A stretch of 64,000 nt of DNA from Vagococcus silagei (GCF_004795745.1 NZ_SDGV01000004.1:62001-126000); one strand, 5' to 3'; positions 20,615 through 30,885 are shown, counted from the stretch's first letter. Numbers and translations are program-made. Notes: a model not told the origin generated them from the letters alone.

Positions 20615-21725
20615 TTAAATTTGTTTCCAGCGTAAATATGCATCAATAAATCCATCCAAATCACCGTCCATCACTGGATCAGTGTTGCCAACTTCAAAAT
20701 GAGTACGATGGTCTTTAACCATTGAATATGGATGAAAAACATAGGATCTAATTTGCGAACCCCAACCAATTTCCATCTGTTCTCCACGAAGTTCAGCCGC
20801 TTCTTGCTCTTTTTTCTCAATTTCTAATTGATATAATTTAGATTTTAACATGGACATCGCTTGTTCTCTGTTTTTAAGTTGCGAACGTTGGGCTTGACTT
20901 GCTACAATCACACCCGTTGGTATATGAGTAATTCTGACAGCAGATTCGGTTTTATTGACATGTTGTCCACCAGCACCACTCGCACGATAAGTATCAACTT
21001 TTAAATCATCTGTTTTAATTTCAATTTCAATATTATCTGACAATTCCGGCATCACATCCACAGAACAAAAAGAAGTATGACGGCGACTATTGGAATCGAA
21101 TGGTGAAATACGAACCAAACGATGCACACCTTTTTCTGACTTCAAATAGCCATAAGCATTATAACCTTTTATCAATAATGTAACACTTTTAATACCTGCT
21201 TCATCTCCTGCAAGATAATCTAATGTTTCAACTTTAAAACCTTTCTTATCCGCCCATCGCTGATACATTCTTAAGAGCATACTGCCCCAATCCTGCGATT
21301 CTGTTCCGCCAGCTCCAGGGTGTAATTCAATTATTGCATTGCTCTTATCATAAGGTTCGCTTAATAATTGTGTCAATTCATACGCTTCAATCGTTTGATT
21401 GAACGCTTGAATATATTGTTCTAATTCAGTTTGTAACTCAGCATCTTCTTCTTCTTGAAGCATTTCTTGCAACTCTAAAAGCTCTTCAAGTTGTTTTTCG
21501 ATTGCTTTAAATGATTCATACGTTGCTTTTACCTGATTTGAATTTTCAATGAAAGCTTGAGCTTCTTCAGGGTTATCCCAAAACTCAGGTTCTGACATCT
21601 GATAATCAATCTCTGCCACTTGTTCTTCAAGTATCTCTAAGTCAAAGAGACCTCCTGAAATTTGCGATTTTTGTTGAAAACTTATCTAAATACTGTTGAA
21701 TTTCATAATTTTCCAAAGTATTCAT
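20615..21725 (-). CDS. prfB: Peptide chain release factor 2, expressed by programmed +1 frameshift
   Basis: RF2 recognises UGA and UAA stop codons. The main frame (from 21641 down) carries the GGQ motif [17 protein letters not shown] and the codon-recognition region [14 protein letters not shown]-like [12 protein letters not shown]. Translation starts in another frame at the ATG at 21725 ([13 protein letters not shown]), with AGAAAGG upstream, and runs 27 codons to a UGA at 21642-21644. The classical +1 shift at CTT TGA C joins it as [13 protein letters not shown]. Allowing for the shift, the protein is about 369 aa, the normal RF2 length. Confidence 0.96.
21642..21656 (-). promoter_or_regulatory. 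prfB: prfB +1 programmed frameshift site
   Basis: On the minus strand the sequence AGGAGG TCT CTT TGA C is present: an internal Shine-Dalgarno, a three-base spacer, the slippery CTT and the in-frame UGA. This is the autoregulatory RF2 site, where low RF2 makes the ribosome pause at UGA and shift +1. Confidence 0.96.
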
Positions 21726-21749
21726 CCTTTCTGTTATTAAAAAAGGAAA

Positions 21750-21772
21750 ACGACTCAGATTAACTAAGTCGT
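21750..21772 (-). terminator. Terminator of secA
   Basis: A 9-bp stem (ACGACTTAG with CTGAGTCGT, one G-T pair, minus strand) is followed by TTTTCCTTTTTT. It separates secA from prfB. Confidence 0.85.
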
Positions 21773-21781
21773 ATGCCCTTT

Positions 21782-24310
21782 TTATTCTGGTTTACCATGA
21801 CAATTTTTATACTTTTTACCACTACCACATGGACACATATCATTTCGACCAATTTTTTCTTCAACCTTAACTGGTTTTTTCTTTTGATCACTTGATACTT
21901 GTCCCTGTTCTTCAGTTGGACGAGTTGGTTCACCTTGGCTCACTTGTTCTCTTTGAACGTTTTGACGCATTTCTGATTTCATGAAGAGACGAGTCACTTC
22001 ATATTCAATCGCACCAACCATTTCAACGAACATTTGGTAGCCTTCTGTTTGATAATCAACTAACGGATTATTTTGACCATAAGCTCTTAAACCAATTGAT
22101 TCTCTTAATTGATCCATTGCATCAATATGATCAGTCCATTTCATATCAACTACTCTTAGAATAACTACTTTTTGGAATTCTAATAATTGTTCTTCACTGT
22201 TTAAAATTTCAACTTTTTCATCATAAATCGTTTTTGCCTTTTCATAGATGAATTTTTTTATTTCTTCTGCTGTTTTACCTTTGAAGTCTTCTACAGTAAT
22301 AGCATCTTCATGTGTAATGGCAGCACCCACAAAGTCTACTAAACCAACTAGGTTCCAATCAGCTTGTTCACCTTGAGTATGGCCATCAACATAACGGCCA
22401 ATCGTACGCTCAACCATACCTAAAAGAACTTCTTCTAAATTAGCTTCTGCTGTAATCACTTGGTTCCGTTGTTTATAGATGACTTCACGTTGTTCACGCA
22501 TCACGTCATCATATTGTAAGACGTTCTTACGAGTATCGTAGTTATTACCTTCAACTCGTTTTTGTGCACCTTCAACTTGTTTAGATAACATTTTACTTTG
22601 AATAACAGCATCTTCATCTTCTAAACTCATACGATCTAAGAAGGCTTTAATTCTTTCTGATCCGAATCGTTTCATTAAATCGTCTTCAAGTGAAAGGTAA
22701 AATTGAGTTTCACCTGGGTCTCCTTGACGACCAGAACGGCCACGTAATTGGTTATCAATACGACGAGATTCATGTCGCTCTGTACCAATAACAGCTAATC
22801 CACCTGCTTCAATGACACCATTCCCTAAACGAATATCGGTACCACGACCAGCCATGTTAGTTGCGATTGTTACCACACCTTTTTGACCAGCATTCATGAT
22901 AATTTCCGCTTCTTTAAAGTGATTTTTCGCATTTAACACTTCATGCGGAATTTTAGCTTTTGTTAACATATCAGATAATAATTCTGATGTTTCAACAGCT
23001 ACAGTACCAACCAAAACTGGTTGACCTTTTAAGTGACGTTCTTTGATGTCCTCAACAACGGCATTAAACTTGCTGCCTAAGTTTGGATATAAAAGATCCG
23101 GGCGGTCAATTCTAGCAATGTCACGGTTTGTTGGAATTTGAATAACTTGCATGTTATAGATTTCTCTAAATTCTTCTTCTTCCGTTTTGGCAGTACCGGT
23201 CATACCCGATAATTTTTTATACATACGGAAATAGTTTTGGAACGTAATATTTGCTAAAGTTTTTGTTTCGTCCTCAATTTCAACGCCTTCTTTAGCTTCA
23301 ATCGCTTGGTGAAGACCGTCAGAATAACGACGTCCATCCATAATACGACCAGTAAATTGGTCAACAATCATTACTTTACCTTCTTGAACTACATAATCAA
23401 TATCATTAATCATAATATAGTTCGCACGTAATGATTGATCTAAATAATGCGTTAAAGAAGTGTTTGCAATATCATACAGGTTATCTAAATTGAAATGTTT
23501 TTCTGCTTTAGAAATACCTTCTTCAGTTAATGAAATTGTTTTTGATTGAATATCAATTTTGTAATCTTCTTCCTCAGTTAACTCTTTAATAAAGTTATCT
23601 GCACGATTGTACATTGCTGTTGATTTTTCAGCTTGTCCTGAAATAATTAATGGTGTTCTCGCTTCATCGATTAAAATTGAATCGACTTCATCGACAACCG
23701 CAAAGTTTAACGGACGTTGTACCATTTGGTCACGGTAAACAACCATGTTATCTCTTAAATAGTCAAATCCTAGCTCATTATTTGTTGAATATGTGATATC
23801 GCAGTTGTAAGCAAGTCTCTTTTCTTCTGAGTCTTTTGAATTGATGTTTAAACCAACTGTTAAGCCTAGGAAATTATATAACTCACCCATTTCGTTAGCA
23901 TCACGTGTTGCTAAGTATTCGTTAACTGTAACAACATGAACACCTTCGCCTGAAATCGCATTTAAGTAAACTGGCATTGTCGCTGTTAACGTTTTACCTT
24001 CACCAGTTTTCATTTCTGGAATGTTACCGTCATGAAGCACGATACCACCCATTAACTGTACTTTATATGGGAATAGCCCTAACACACGTTTAGCAGCTTC
24101 ACGTACAACAGCAAAAGCTTCAGGTAAAAGTTCATCTAACGTTTCACCTTTTTGATAACGTGCTTTAAATTCTTCAGTTTTCGCTTGTAATTCTTCATCA
24201 CTTAATTTTTCAATATCACCTTTTAAGAGATCAATTTGATCTGCGATACTCCCTAATCTTTTCAACTCTTTTTTATCATTTTCAATTAATTTCTTTAAAA
24301 AATTTGCCAT
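21782..24310 (-). CDS. secA: Preprotein translocase ATPase SecA
   Basis: The motor of the Sec pathway (842 aa). Walker A lies in [19 protein letters not shown], the DEAD box is [20 protein letters not shown], and the second nucleotide-binding fold includes [14 protein letters not shown] and RGRSGRQGD. The C-terminus ends in the zinc-binding SecB/lipid motif [14 protein letters not shown]. It works with SecYEG; secG is at 49695-49931 in this window. The gene has its own terminator and a 177-bp gap from hpf. Confidence 0.98.
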   Translation of the reverse strand: MANFLKKLIENDKKELKRLGSIADQIDLLKGDIEKLSDEELQAKTEEFKARYQKGETLDELLPEAFAVVREAAKRVLGLFPYKVQLMGGIVLHDGNIPEMKTGEGKTLTATMPVYLNAISGEGVHVVTVNEYLATRDANEMGELYNFLGLTVGLNINSKDSEEKRLAYNCDITYSTNNELGFDYLRDNMVVYRDQMVQRPLNFAVVDEVDSILIDEARTPLIISGQAEKSTAMYNRADNFIKELTEEEDYKIDIQSKTISLTEEGISKAEKHFNLDNLYDIANTSLTHYLDQSLRANYIMINDIDYVVQEGKVMIVDQFTGRIMDGRRYSDGLHQAIEAKEGVEIEDETKTLANITFQNYFRMYKKLSGMTGTAKTEEEEFREIYNMQVIQIPTNRDIARIDRPDLLYPNLGSKFNAVVEDIKERHLKGQPVLVGTVAVETSELLSDMLTKAKIPHEVLNAKNHFKEAEIIMNAGQKGVVTIATNMAGRGTDIRLGNGVIEAGGLAVIGTERHESRRIDNQLRGRSGRQGDPGETQFYLSLEDDLMKRFGSERIKAFLDRMSLEDEDAVIQSKMLSKQVEGAQKRVEGNNYDTRKNVLQYDDVMREQREVIYKQRNQVITAEANLEEVLLGMVERTIGRYVDGHTQGEQADWNLVGLVDFVGAAITHEDAITVEDFKGKTAEEIKKFIYEKAKTIYDEKVEILNSEEQLLEFQKVVILRVVDMKWTDHIDAMDQLRESIGLRAYGQNNPLVDYQTEGYQMFVEMVGAIEYEVTRLFMKSEMRQNVQREQVSQGEPTRPTEEQGQVSSDQKKKPVKVEEKIGRNDMCPCGSGKKYKNCHGKPE

Positions 24311-24435
24311 TTGTCTAAATCCTACCCTCTCATCAGTATTCTCTTATTTATTATAATGAGGCTATCTTATACATTTTAGCATTACTTATTAAAAAATTAA
24401 ACCAATTATTCATAAAAGTTCGATAAAATGTTATA

Positions 24436-24479
24436 AAAGTAATGAAAACCCATGAAATATCATGGGTTTTCATTACTTT
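24436..24479 (-). terminator. Terminator of hpf
   Basis: A perfect long stem (about 20 bp, AAAGTAATGAAAACCCATGA with its complement) around a four-base loop lies 8 bp past the hpf stop. It is flanked by T-rich sequence on both strands. Confidence 0.9.
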
Positions 24480-24487
24480 TTAATTTT

Positions 24488-25030
24488 TTAATTTGTTTCA
24501 ATCAAACCATATTTACCATCTTTACGACGATAAACAATACTTGAACCATTTGTTTCCGCATCTTCAAAGATGAAGAAGTTATGACCTAGCATGTTCATTT
24601 GAAGAACTGCTTCTTCACTATCCATTGGTTTCAATGAGAGACGTTTTGTACGAACGATTTCTAAATCTGGCTCTTCATGATTATCAATTTCTGGAATTGA
24701 TACAAGAGGTGCCTCGTCAGTAACTTGTCTTGATTTACGGTTTATTTTAGTTTTATATTTTCTGATTTGACGTTCTAATTTGTCAGCTACTAAATCCACA
24801 CTCGCATATAAATCAGGTGAAGTTTCTTCCGCTCTTAACACTAAGTATGGAAGTGGAATTGTTACTTCAACTTTTGCAGTTTTATCTGAATAAACTTTTA
24901 AATTTACATGTGCTGTAGATTCTGGTGCATCTTGGAAATAACGTTCAAGTTTCCCAATCTTTTTCTCTACATAATCTCTAATTGCTTGAGTAACTTCAAT
25001 ATTTTCTCCACGTACATTATATCTAAACAT
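24488..25030 (-). CDS. hpf: Ribosome hibernation promoting factor, long form
   Basis: The 180-aa long-form HPF. The N-terminal domain (about residues 1-100, [20 protein letters not shown]) binds in the 30S decoding channel. The C-terminal domain (about 120-180, with [20 protein letters not shown]) dimerises two ribosomes into inactive 100S particles. The length and two-domain layout are standard for Firmicutes. It lies between comFC and secA, the usual context. Confidence 0.97.
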   Translation of the reverse strand: MFRYNVRGENIEVTQAIRDYVEKKIGKLERYFQDAPESTAHVNLKVYSDKTAKVEVTIPLPYLVLRAEETSPDLYASVDLVADKLERQIRKYKTKINRKSRQVTDEAPLVSIPEIDNHEEPDLEIVRTKRLSLKPMDSEEAVLQMNMLGHNFFIFEDAETNGSSIVYRRKDGKYGLIETN

Positions 25031-25174
25031 ATTAATTGCCCCTTTCGCCTACCTAATCAGTAAAAGAAATAAAGGAAGGACCACTCTTACCTACTATTTC
25101 TTTTCACTTACATTATAACCAATTTTAGACCAAATGACAAATAAGTTTCCTTTGAAAACGATTTTGTTTGTTAT

Positions 25175-25885
25175 TTATCTAGTTAACGAAAAAGTAAAGT
25201 CTGTTCGAATTCCATTTTCTAACAAACATTTTTTTGCCAAATGAATAGTTTGGCCTGTCGTATAGATATCATCAACAATAATTACTTTTCGTCGTTTCAC
25301 CTGTCTTTTCAATTTATAATCAATAACAAAAGGTTGTTCTAATTGGAGTCTTTCTGGGCGATTTTTACTAGATTGAGGAACAGTCTCTTGATTTTTATTT
25401 AAGATTTTTAAAAAGGGAATTTCCGCCTGTACCAAAAATTCCTCAACTGGATTAAATCCACGTTTTAAAAACGAAGTCTGACTCATAGGAATCGGAACAA
25501 TGATTCTTTCATTTAACTCGTAGTATAGTCCCTGATGTATCTCTTTCGAAAATACTTTAGCCAATTTAATATTCCCTTTAAATTTATATTCCCTAAAATA
25601 ATGTTGCATTGCTTCATCATAACTAAATAAAGCACGATGATAACTCTCAATTTTCCCTTCTTTTTCCAACCAATATTGACAATCTGAACATATATTTTTG
25701 CCAACTCTAACTTCTTTCATACAATATCGACAAATATTCTTATTATCACGAATCATTTTGAACGTTCGAAAGCATTCCTCACAACAATGATTTTCAATAA
25801 ATGGTTTTTTTGAAAATAAACTTTTCCAATTTAAAGGATAATTGAGTGGCAGATGACATAATTCACATTCCATCTTCTTAAACAT
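25175..25885 (-). CDS. comFC: ComF family protein ComFC (competence, phosphoribosyltransferase fold)
   Basis: A 236-aa protein needed with ComFA for uptake of transforming DNA in competent relatives. The N-terminal zinc-binding part has several Cys pairs (CELC, CCEEC, CRYC, CSDC). The C-terminal phosphoribosyltransferase signature is VIIVDDIYTTGQT. It overlaps comFA by 8 bp and shares its operon. The ATG at 25885 has a weak ribosome site, as expected for a coupled gene; the ATG at 25870 is an alternative. Confidence 0.93.
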   Translation of the reverse strand: MFKKMECELCHLPLNYPLNWKSLFSKKPFIENHCCEECFRTFKMIRDNKNICRYCMKEVRVGKNICSDCQYWLEKEGKIESYHRALFSYDEAMQHYFREYKFKGNIKLAKVFSKEIHQGLYYELNERIIVPIPMSQTSFLKRGFNPVEEFLVQAEIPFLKILNKNQETVPQSSKNRPERLQLEQPFVIDYKLKRQVKRRKVIIVDDIYTTGQTIHLAKKCLLENGIRTDFTFSLTR

Positions 25886-27185
25886 CTCGATTCATTTTTT
25901 TTATTTGTGTAACTGCCGCTTTCATTGCTCGACTTTTTCCGCTATGGACAAATGCCACTATTCCGGTTGGATATAATGGCGACCGTCCGACACGACCTGA
26001 AATTTGAACCAAACTTGCTGTCGTATACACTCGGTGTTCTGCCTGAATAATAATAACATCTATATTAGGAAATGTAACACCTCTCTCTAGAATGGTTGTG
26101 GTTAAGAGCCAATCAATTTTCTCCTCGCGCATCATAATAACTTTTTTTTCCCTTTCTTCATCTGCAGCATGGACAGACATTATCCGCTTATGTGGAAATG
26201 CTTGCCGTAATGTTTGACAATACTTTTCCATTAAATTAATACTTGGGAAAAACAAAAGCAATTGTCGTGAACTTTCACTTAAAAGCTTCATTAATGGTAC
26301 TGGAATTTTATTTTGATACATCTTTTCAGTCAAGTTCCAAACCCAATAATACTTCGGCACTGGTAAGTCAACACCGTGAAAGCGACGATTTAAACAACTA
26401 ATTCGCCCATTAGTTTCCTCAAGATAAGCCAATATTTCAGCACTTGGTGTTGCTGTTAAAAAGAATAAAACGCCATTCTTTTTCTTTGCTTGCTTTGTTC
26501 CATAAAAAAGTGCCGCATCGCCAGCATAAGGAAAAGAATCGACCTCATCGATTACAATAACATCAAATGCGTGATAAAAACGCAACAGTTGATGTGTCGT
26601 ACATAAAACCAATGGTGAATAACGATATACTTCTTCTGCTCCCCCATATAAAAGTGTTATCTCTTCTTCAACAAAAGCTGCTTTAAGTCGAGGGTATAAT
26701 TCTAAACAAACATCAACTCTTGGGGAAGCAATTGCAATTTGTTTACCATCAGACAAAACTCTCTTAATCAAAGGAAAAAGCATCTCTGTCTTTCCTGCTC
26801 CAGTTACCGCATGGACCAGATGATTTTTCTTATGTCGATAGGCACGAATCAAATTTTTCGATATTCGCGCTTGAGCTGAGGTAAGTTGACCTTCCCACGT
26901 CAAGTTAACTCTCCGCCGCGGCTCTTTTTTTTGCGCAAAACGATACAGAGAGTCTTTTGTTGACGCACGCCCCATAACTAAACATCGATCGCAATAATAC
27001 AACTGCTTTACTCTTAAGCATACATTATCCTTAGCTATTTCAGACCCACATCTTTGACAGATAACTTTATCTCCTATTAATTTTACACTCCGCACTTTAC
27101 TCTCTTCTTTAATAGGTTGAATCTGATCTGGAAATTCCTCGCGCAACAAACTTCTGCCAAAGAAATATTTTGCATTATTCAACAT
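25878..27185 (-). CDS. comFA: Competence DNA translocase ComFA (DEAD/DEAH ATPase)
   Basis: The 435-aa superfamily 2 ATPase is thought to drive single-stranded DNA into the cytoplasm during transformation. An N-terminal zinc finger (CQRCGS and YCDRC) is followed by Walker A VTGAGKTEMLFPL, the DEAD-like VIDEVDSFPY, motif III LTATPS and motif VI QISGRVGRS. The start at 27185 follows GGGGTG closely. It indicates that DNA uptake machinery is at least partly encoded here. Confidence 0.94.
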   Translation of the reverse strand: MLNNAKYFFGRSLLREEFPDQIQPIKEESKVRSVKLIGDKVICQRCGSEIAKDNVCLRVKQLYYCDRCLVMGRASTKDSLYRFAQKKEPRRRVNLTWEGQLTSAQARISKNLIRAYRHKKNHLVHAVTGAGKTEMLFPLIKRVLSDGKQIAIASPRVDVCLELYPRLKAAFVEEEITLLYGGAEEVYRYSPLVLCTTHQLLRFYHAFDVIVIDEVDSFPYAGDAALFYGTKQAKKKNGVLFFLTATPSAEILAYLEETNGRISCLNRRFHGVDLPVPKYYWVWNLTEKMYQNKIPVPLMKLLSESSRQLLLFFPSINLMEKYCQTLRQAFPHKRIMSVHAADEEREKKVIMMREEKIDWLLTTTILERGVTFPNIDVIIIQAEHRVYTTASLVQISGRVGRSPLYPTGIVAFVHSGKSRAMKAAVTQIKKMNRDV

Positions 27186-27287
27186 CTTCACCCCAGTCTT
27201 TTCTATTCAATTGACTAGTCCTACTAAAAGAAATAGACTATAATAGAAAGTAATTAATATATAAATACGTCATGGAAAGGAATTATT

Positions 27288-28220
27288 ATGAAAAAATATT
27301 TTGTCATTGAATCATTAGATGAAAAAACAGACCTAAATGGCATCATTTGGCAACCAGATGTCACTTCTCAACCTCGTGCTATTCTCCAAGTTGTCCATGG
27401 CATGGCAGAATTTATTGAACGCTACGAAGCATTGGGACAATTCTTTGCAAATCAACGCATTTTAGTTGTTGGTCATGATCACTTAGGTCACGGAGAATCT
27501 GTCAATCCTGAAGAACCGCTTTATGGGTATATTGCTGAAAAAAATCCCAACTCAATTTTGGTCGAAGATACATATCAAATCACAAATTACGTTAAAAAAC
27601 GTTTCCCTGATATTCCTATTTTTATTTTAGGTCATAGCATGGGATCATTTGTGGTTCGCAACTACCTTAAATTATATAGTCAACAAGTGGACGGCGCTAT
27701 TATTATGGGCACAGGTGGTAAACGAGACGAATTATTTATCTTGAAAAAAATTGTCAAAGGGTTAAATACTGTCAGCCCTAAAGTTAAAAACCAAGCAATC
27801 AATCAACTGATGTTTGGCCAATTTAATAAACGTATTCATCGTCCTGCTTCTAAAAATGCATGGCTTTCAAAAAATGAAGCCAACGTTGAAGCCTATGACC
27901 AACATGAGAAACTTGGGTTTACTTTTACGAATAACGGCTTTTTCACTCTTGTCAATTTGATGGATGATGCTACTAAAAATAATTGGTACCGTTCGATTAG
28001 AACTGATTTACCTATTCTGATTATTAGTGGTGAACAAGATCCTGTAGGGCAATATGGAAAGGGCCCGCGCAAAGTTGCATTGGAATTAAGTGAACACTTC
28101 TTTACTGATGTTACTTTACGACTTTATCATGACTTAAGACATGAAGTGCTAAACGAAGAAGAACAGGAAGAAGTTATGTATGACCTTTATGACTGGGTCA
28201 CACTTCATTTGAATTCTTAA
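27288..28220 (+). CDS. Alpha/beta hydrolase, monoacylglycerol lipase/lysophospholipase type
   Basis: A 310-aa serine hydrolase. The nucleophile elbow is GHSMGSF near residue 122, the oxyanion region is VVHGMAEFIERY, and the HDHLGHGES motif is typical of the PldB/monoglyceride lipase group. The late histidine in DLRHEVLNE completes the likely triad, with an aspartate in GEQDPVG. It has no signal peptide, so it is probably cytoplasmic. It is monocistronic, divergent from comFA and closed by a shared terminator. Substrate unknown. Confidence 0.85.
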   Translation: MKKYFVIESLDEKTDLNGIIWQPDVTSQPRAILQVVHGMAEFIERYEALGQFFANQRILVVGHDHLGHGESVNPEEPLYGYIAEKNPNSILVEDTYQITNYVKKRFPDIPIFILGHSMGSFVVRNYLKLYSQQVDGAIIMGTGGKRDELFILKKIVKGLNTVSPKVKNQAINQLMFGQFNKRIHRPASKNAWLSKNEANVEAYDQHEKLGFTFTNNGFFTLVNLMDDATKNNWYRSIRTDLPILIISGEQDPVGQYGKGPRKVALELSEHFFTDVTLRLYHDLRHEVLNEEEQEEVMYDLYDWVTLHLNS

Positions 28221-28248
28221 AATAAACACTGCACTCAATGTAAATTAA

Positions 28249-28297
28249 AAAGGTAACCAAGAGAAAATTCCGTTGCGAATTTCTCCTGGTTACCTTT
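28249..28297. terminator. Bidirectional terminator
   Basis: Outer stem AAAGGTAACCA with TGGTTACCTTT and inner GAGAAA/TTTCTC form a long hairpin between the hydrolase (plus) and the lipoprotein gene (minus). Confidence 0.85.
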
Positions 28298-28318
28298 CAT
28301 CATTGCTTATATTTTTTA

Positions 28319-28870
28319 TTATTTTAGCTCTTTAAAATTTGAAAGCATTTCATCTAATTCTTTTATCAAATCAGCAGTGGGTTTCGGATCACTTGTCCAA
28401 GCAGCTAAATTAATGAAATATTTATCTGTCTCAATCAAGTAACTACGATATGTCAACCATCTATTTTTGGCATCTTTCATTTTAAATCCTAGAAAATAGG
28501 CTGGTAAATCATTCAGCTCTTTTTCAATTGGTTTTTCCTCTATTTTTCCGTCAGCTTCATTAATTTTTATTTCAAATTGTTTTTGATAATCGTTGAGCGT
28601 TTGTCCTTTTTTTTCTTCAAAGCCAGCTGACATAAAAGCTTTTTTATCTTTATTTGCGACTAAAAAAGCTATCGTTGAGTCTTTATCAGGAAATTTAATC
28701 CAACCATTAAGCAAACGAAATTGATAATCATGTTCTTCAAAATCAAAGGTATATGTAAAAGCCGAGTCTTGCCCAGTCTCTTTTGCGGGTTCAGATGTTT
28801 TACTTTTACAAGCTGTTCCAAATATTAGGAAGGAACTTAACAGTATCAAAAAAAATACTTTATTTTTCAA
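28319..28870 (-). CDS. Putative lipoprotein of unknown function
   Basis: A 183-aa protein with a signal peptide and a likely lipidation cysteine C21 in FGTAC (the box is slightly atypical at -3). A short charged linker KSKTSEPAKE follows. The mature domain of about 150 residues has alternating beta-like stretches (YQFRLLNGWIKFP, DLPAYFLGFKMKD) resembling PsbP/DUF-type small lipoprotein folds, but I cannot name a family. It is monocistronic and faces left toward a shared terminator. Confidence 0.75.
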   Translation of the reverse strand: MKNKVFFLILLSSFLIFGTACKSKTSEPAKETGQDSAFTYTFDFEEHDYQFRLLNGWIKFPDKDSTIAFLVANKDKKAFMSAGFEEKKGQTLNDYQKQFEIKINEADGKIEEKPIEKELNDLPAYFLGFKMKDAKNRWLTYRSYLIETDKYFINLAAWTSDPKPTADLIKELDEMLSNFKELK

Positions 28871-28917
28871 AATAATTCAAATCCTTTCACTGATCATCAT
28901 ACTAAGGAGGTTTTCCC

Positions 28918-29550
28918 TTGTTGCCATATTACTATACCATAAAACAAGATGGAACTTATGAAATCGAAATAAAAAAATCACGATTCATTTGTTCGCTTTA
29001 TCGAATTAAAGATGAGGACCATGCAAAAGAAATAATTGCAGCCGTCAAAAAAGAACATTGGAAAGCAAATCACAATTGCTCCGCTTATTGTTTAGGTGAA
29101 CGTCAAGAGATTCAACGCTCAAGCGATGATGGCGAACCTAGTGGAACAGCTGGCGTGCCAATGTTAGAGGTATTAAAAGTTAAAGAATTAAAAGACGTCC
29201 TAGCAGTTGTCACGCGATATTTTGGCGGTACCAAACTCGGTGCTGGCGGCTTAATTCGTGCTTATAGTTCTTCTGTCTCCGAATCCCTTGAACACATCGG
29301 CCTAGTTAAAGGCATGCTCCAACAAGAAATAATCATAACAACGGACTATCCAAATCACGGAAAATTAAAATTTTTTCTACAACAAGAAAATATTACCCTT
29401 TTAGATACACAATTTACAGATAAAGTCATGTTAACAATTATGATTGATGAAGAAGAAACCACAGAAGTTCAAGCCAAAATCGTCAATTTGCTCAGTAATC
29501 AATGTGATATCTCAATTGGAGACGTTCGCTATATTGAAAAAGATATATAA
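28918..29550 (+). CDS. IMPACT/YigZ family protein
   Basis: A 210-aa YigZ/IMPACT-family protein. The family signature is clear: KSRFICSLYRI near the N-terminus, SDDGEPSGTAGVPML, TRYFGGTKLGAGGLIRAYS. The C-terminal domain (DUF1949-like) covers about residues 140-205. It starts with TTG at 28918, chosen because AAGGAGG lies 7 bp upstream and no ATG is near. Its molecular role in bacteria is not settled. Two terminator hairpins follow. Confidence 0.9.
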   Translation: MLPYYYTIKQDGTYEIEIKKSRFICSLYRIKDEDHAKEIIAAVKKEHWKANHNCSAYCLGERQEIQRSSDDGEPSGTAGVPMLEVLKVKELKDVLAVVTRYFGGTKLGAGGLIRAYSSSVSESLEHIGLVKGMLQQEIIITTDYPNHGKLKFFLQQENITLLDTQFTDKVMLTIMIDEEETTEVQAKIVNLLSNQCDISIGDVRYIEKDI

Positions 29551-29551
29551 A

Positions 29552-29589
29552 AAAAGGGCCTGCGACATAAATACGTCACAGTCTCTTTT
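29552..29589 (+). terminator. Terminator-like hairpin (GACATAA/GTC family)
   Basis: An imperfect stem spans AAAAGGGCCTGCGAC and GTCACAGTCTCTTTT. Its loop sequence is nearly the same as in hairpins at 37243-37283 and 57805-57840. Confidence 0.65.
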
Positions 29590-29601
29590 CACAAACTAAA
29601 C

Positions 29602-29653
29602 GGTGTCACAGAAGTAGCTTCTTCAGAAATAAGCTGAACACTTCTGTCACACC
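29602..29653 (+). terminator. Second terminator after the IMPACT gene
   Basis: Long hairpin with GGTGTCACAGAAGT pairing with ACTTCTGTCACACC (one mismatch) and an inner AGCTTCTT stem, followed by TCTTTTATTTTT. The T-tract overlaps the 3' end of the convergent GntR gene. Confidence 0.7.
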
Positions 29654-29657
29654 TCTT

Positions 29658-30368
29658 TTATTTTTCTAAATAAAATTCAAAACGTTCACCAACATATTGA
29701 CTCCGTACATATTCAAATGGTTCACCATCAGTAAAATACGAGACTTGACGTAAACGTAAGACCGCATCACCTTTTTTTATATCAAGATATTCCGCAATTT
29801 TCTCAGAGGCAATTAAGGCTGAGATAGTTTGAGATGATTTACCGATTCTTTTATTACTGTTTTTATCGAGGACCGTATAAAGAGATTGTGTAATTTCATG
29901 TTTATCAAAATCTTGAATAATATGATAAGGAATACTCGCAACTTCGAAACAAATTGGAATGTCATCAGCATAACGGATTCTTTCCATTTTGATAATTTCT
30001 TCATCTTTACCAATATTCAATCGTTCCATCTCGCTAGAACTCGGTTTAGTCACAAAATAAGACATTGTTTTACTTGAAGGTACACTACCTTGAGCTGAAA
30101 CAATTTTTGAAAAACTTGTCGTACCAATCATTGTTTCTTTAACCTTTTTTCGGGCAACATAAGTACCTGAACCAACTTTACGCTCTAAAATCCCTTCATC
30201 AGCTAACGTTTGAATTGCTTGACGAAGCGTCATTCTGCTAACGCCAAAAACTTCTGATAATTCACGTTCTGACGGTAAGCGATCGCCCACATTCCAATAA
30301 CCATTGGCAATTTTATTTTTAATCGCATCATGAATTTGTAGATACACCGGTAATTTAGATGAAACCAT
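29658..30368 (-). CDS. GntR/HutC-family regulator, NagR/YvoA-like
   Basis: A 236-aa repressor. The N-terminal winged helix has PSERELSEVFGVSRMTLRQAIQTL, and VGSGTYVA marks the end of the wing. The C-terminal UTRA domain ends with EYVRSQYVGERFEFYLE, close to NagR/YvoA/DasR regulators of N-acetylglucosamine use, which respond to phosphorylated amino sugars. The ATG at 30368 was chosen since AAAAGGA is about 10 bp upstream. A GGTCTAGGTC half-palindrome lies in its own promoter spacer, so autoregulation is likely. Its targets are not in this window. Confidence 0.85.
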   Translation of the reverse strand: MVSSKLPVYLQIHDAIKNKIANGYWNVGDRLPSERELSEVFGVSRMTLRQAIQTLADEGILERKVGSGTYVARKKVKETMIGTTSFSKIVSAQGSVPSSKTMSYFVTKPSSSEMERLNIGKDEEIIKMERIRYADDIPICFEVASIPYHIIQDFDKHEITQSLYTVLDKNSNKRIGKSSQTISALIASEKIAEYLDIKKGDAVLRLRQVSYFTDGEPFEYVRSQYVGERFEFYLEK

Positions 30369-30405
30369 CTCCAACACATCCTTTTTAGTCCATAGTCTTA
30401 ATTTT

Positions 30406-30434
30406 ATTATAAACGGTCTAGGTCAAACGAACAA
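30406..30434 (-). promoter_or_regulatory. gntR promoter with dre-like operator in the spacer
   Basis: On the minus strand TTGTTC (30429-30434) and TATAAT (30406-30411) are 17 bp apart. The spacer holds GACCTAGACC (30415-30424), close to the GGTCTAGACC-type core bound by NagR/DasR regulators. Confidence 0.6.
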
Positions 30435-30639
30435 CCCTAAACCCCAATATTTTAACTTCTCCTCAGAATGAATAAATATTTCTCAAAAAAAATCAACTCA
30501 AAGCAAACCTTTGTTTTAAGAATGCCTGGAGTTGAAAATTAGATATTTCATCTTTGCTTGTTACTTTTATATTATATTTATTGGATTAACATCTTTGTTA
30601 TTTTACAACAATAATCAACTAAAAGGACTAGTTAAATTA

Positions 30640-30813
30640 TTATAATTTTGAACGCCATTTTCTTCTATTTTGTTTGTCAATCAAATCTACATGACGTTTT
30701 AAAGGATCAACAGTCAAACCATTTTCTTTTACTTGATCCTGAAGATTTGCACTTTTAACAACCTCACGATAGCTTAAGATTTGATCTTTAATTTTTTCAC
30801 TTAATTTTTCCAT
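30640..30813 (-). CDS. Small hypothetical protein, 57 aa
   Basis: This short ORF starts MEKLSEKIKDQILSYREVV and ends with a basic tail NRRKWRSKL. It is hydrophilic, helical in character, and has no membrane segment or cysteine. The ribosome site is modest (GAAAGAGTGAG about 5-10 bp before the ATG). Codon usage matches its neighbours. It stands alone between the gntR promoter region and the tRNA terminator. I cannot assign a family. Confidence 0.6.
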   Translation of the reverse strand: MEKLSEKIKDQILSYREVVKSANLQDQVKENGLTVDPLKRHVDLIDKQNRRKWRSKL

Positions 30814-30885
30814 TTTTGCTCACTCTTTCTCTTTTTTGTATTATATCCATGTTAAGTTTAACACAAAACAGGACTAAATAAAAAA

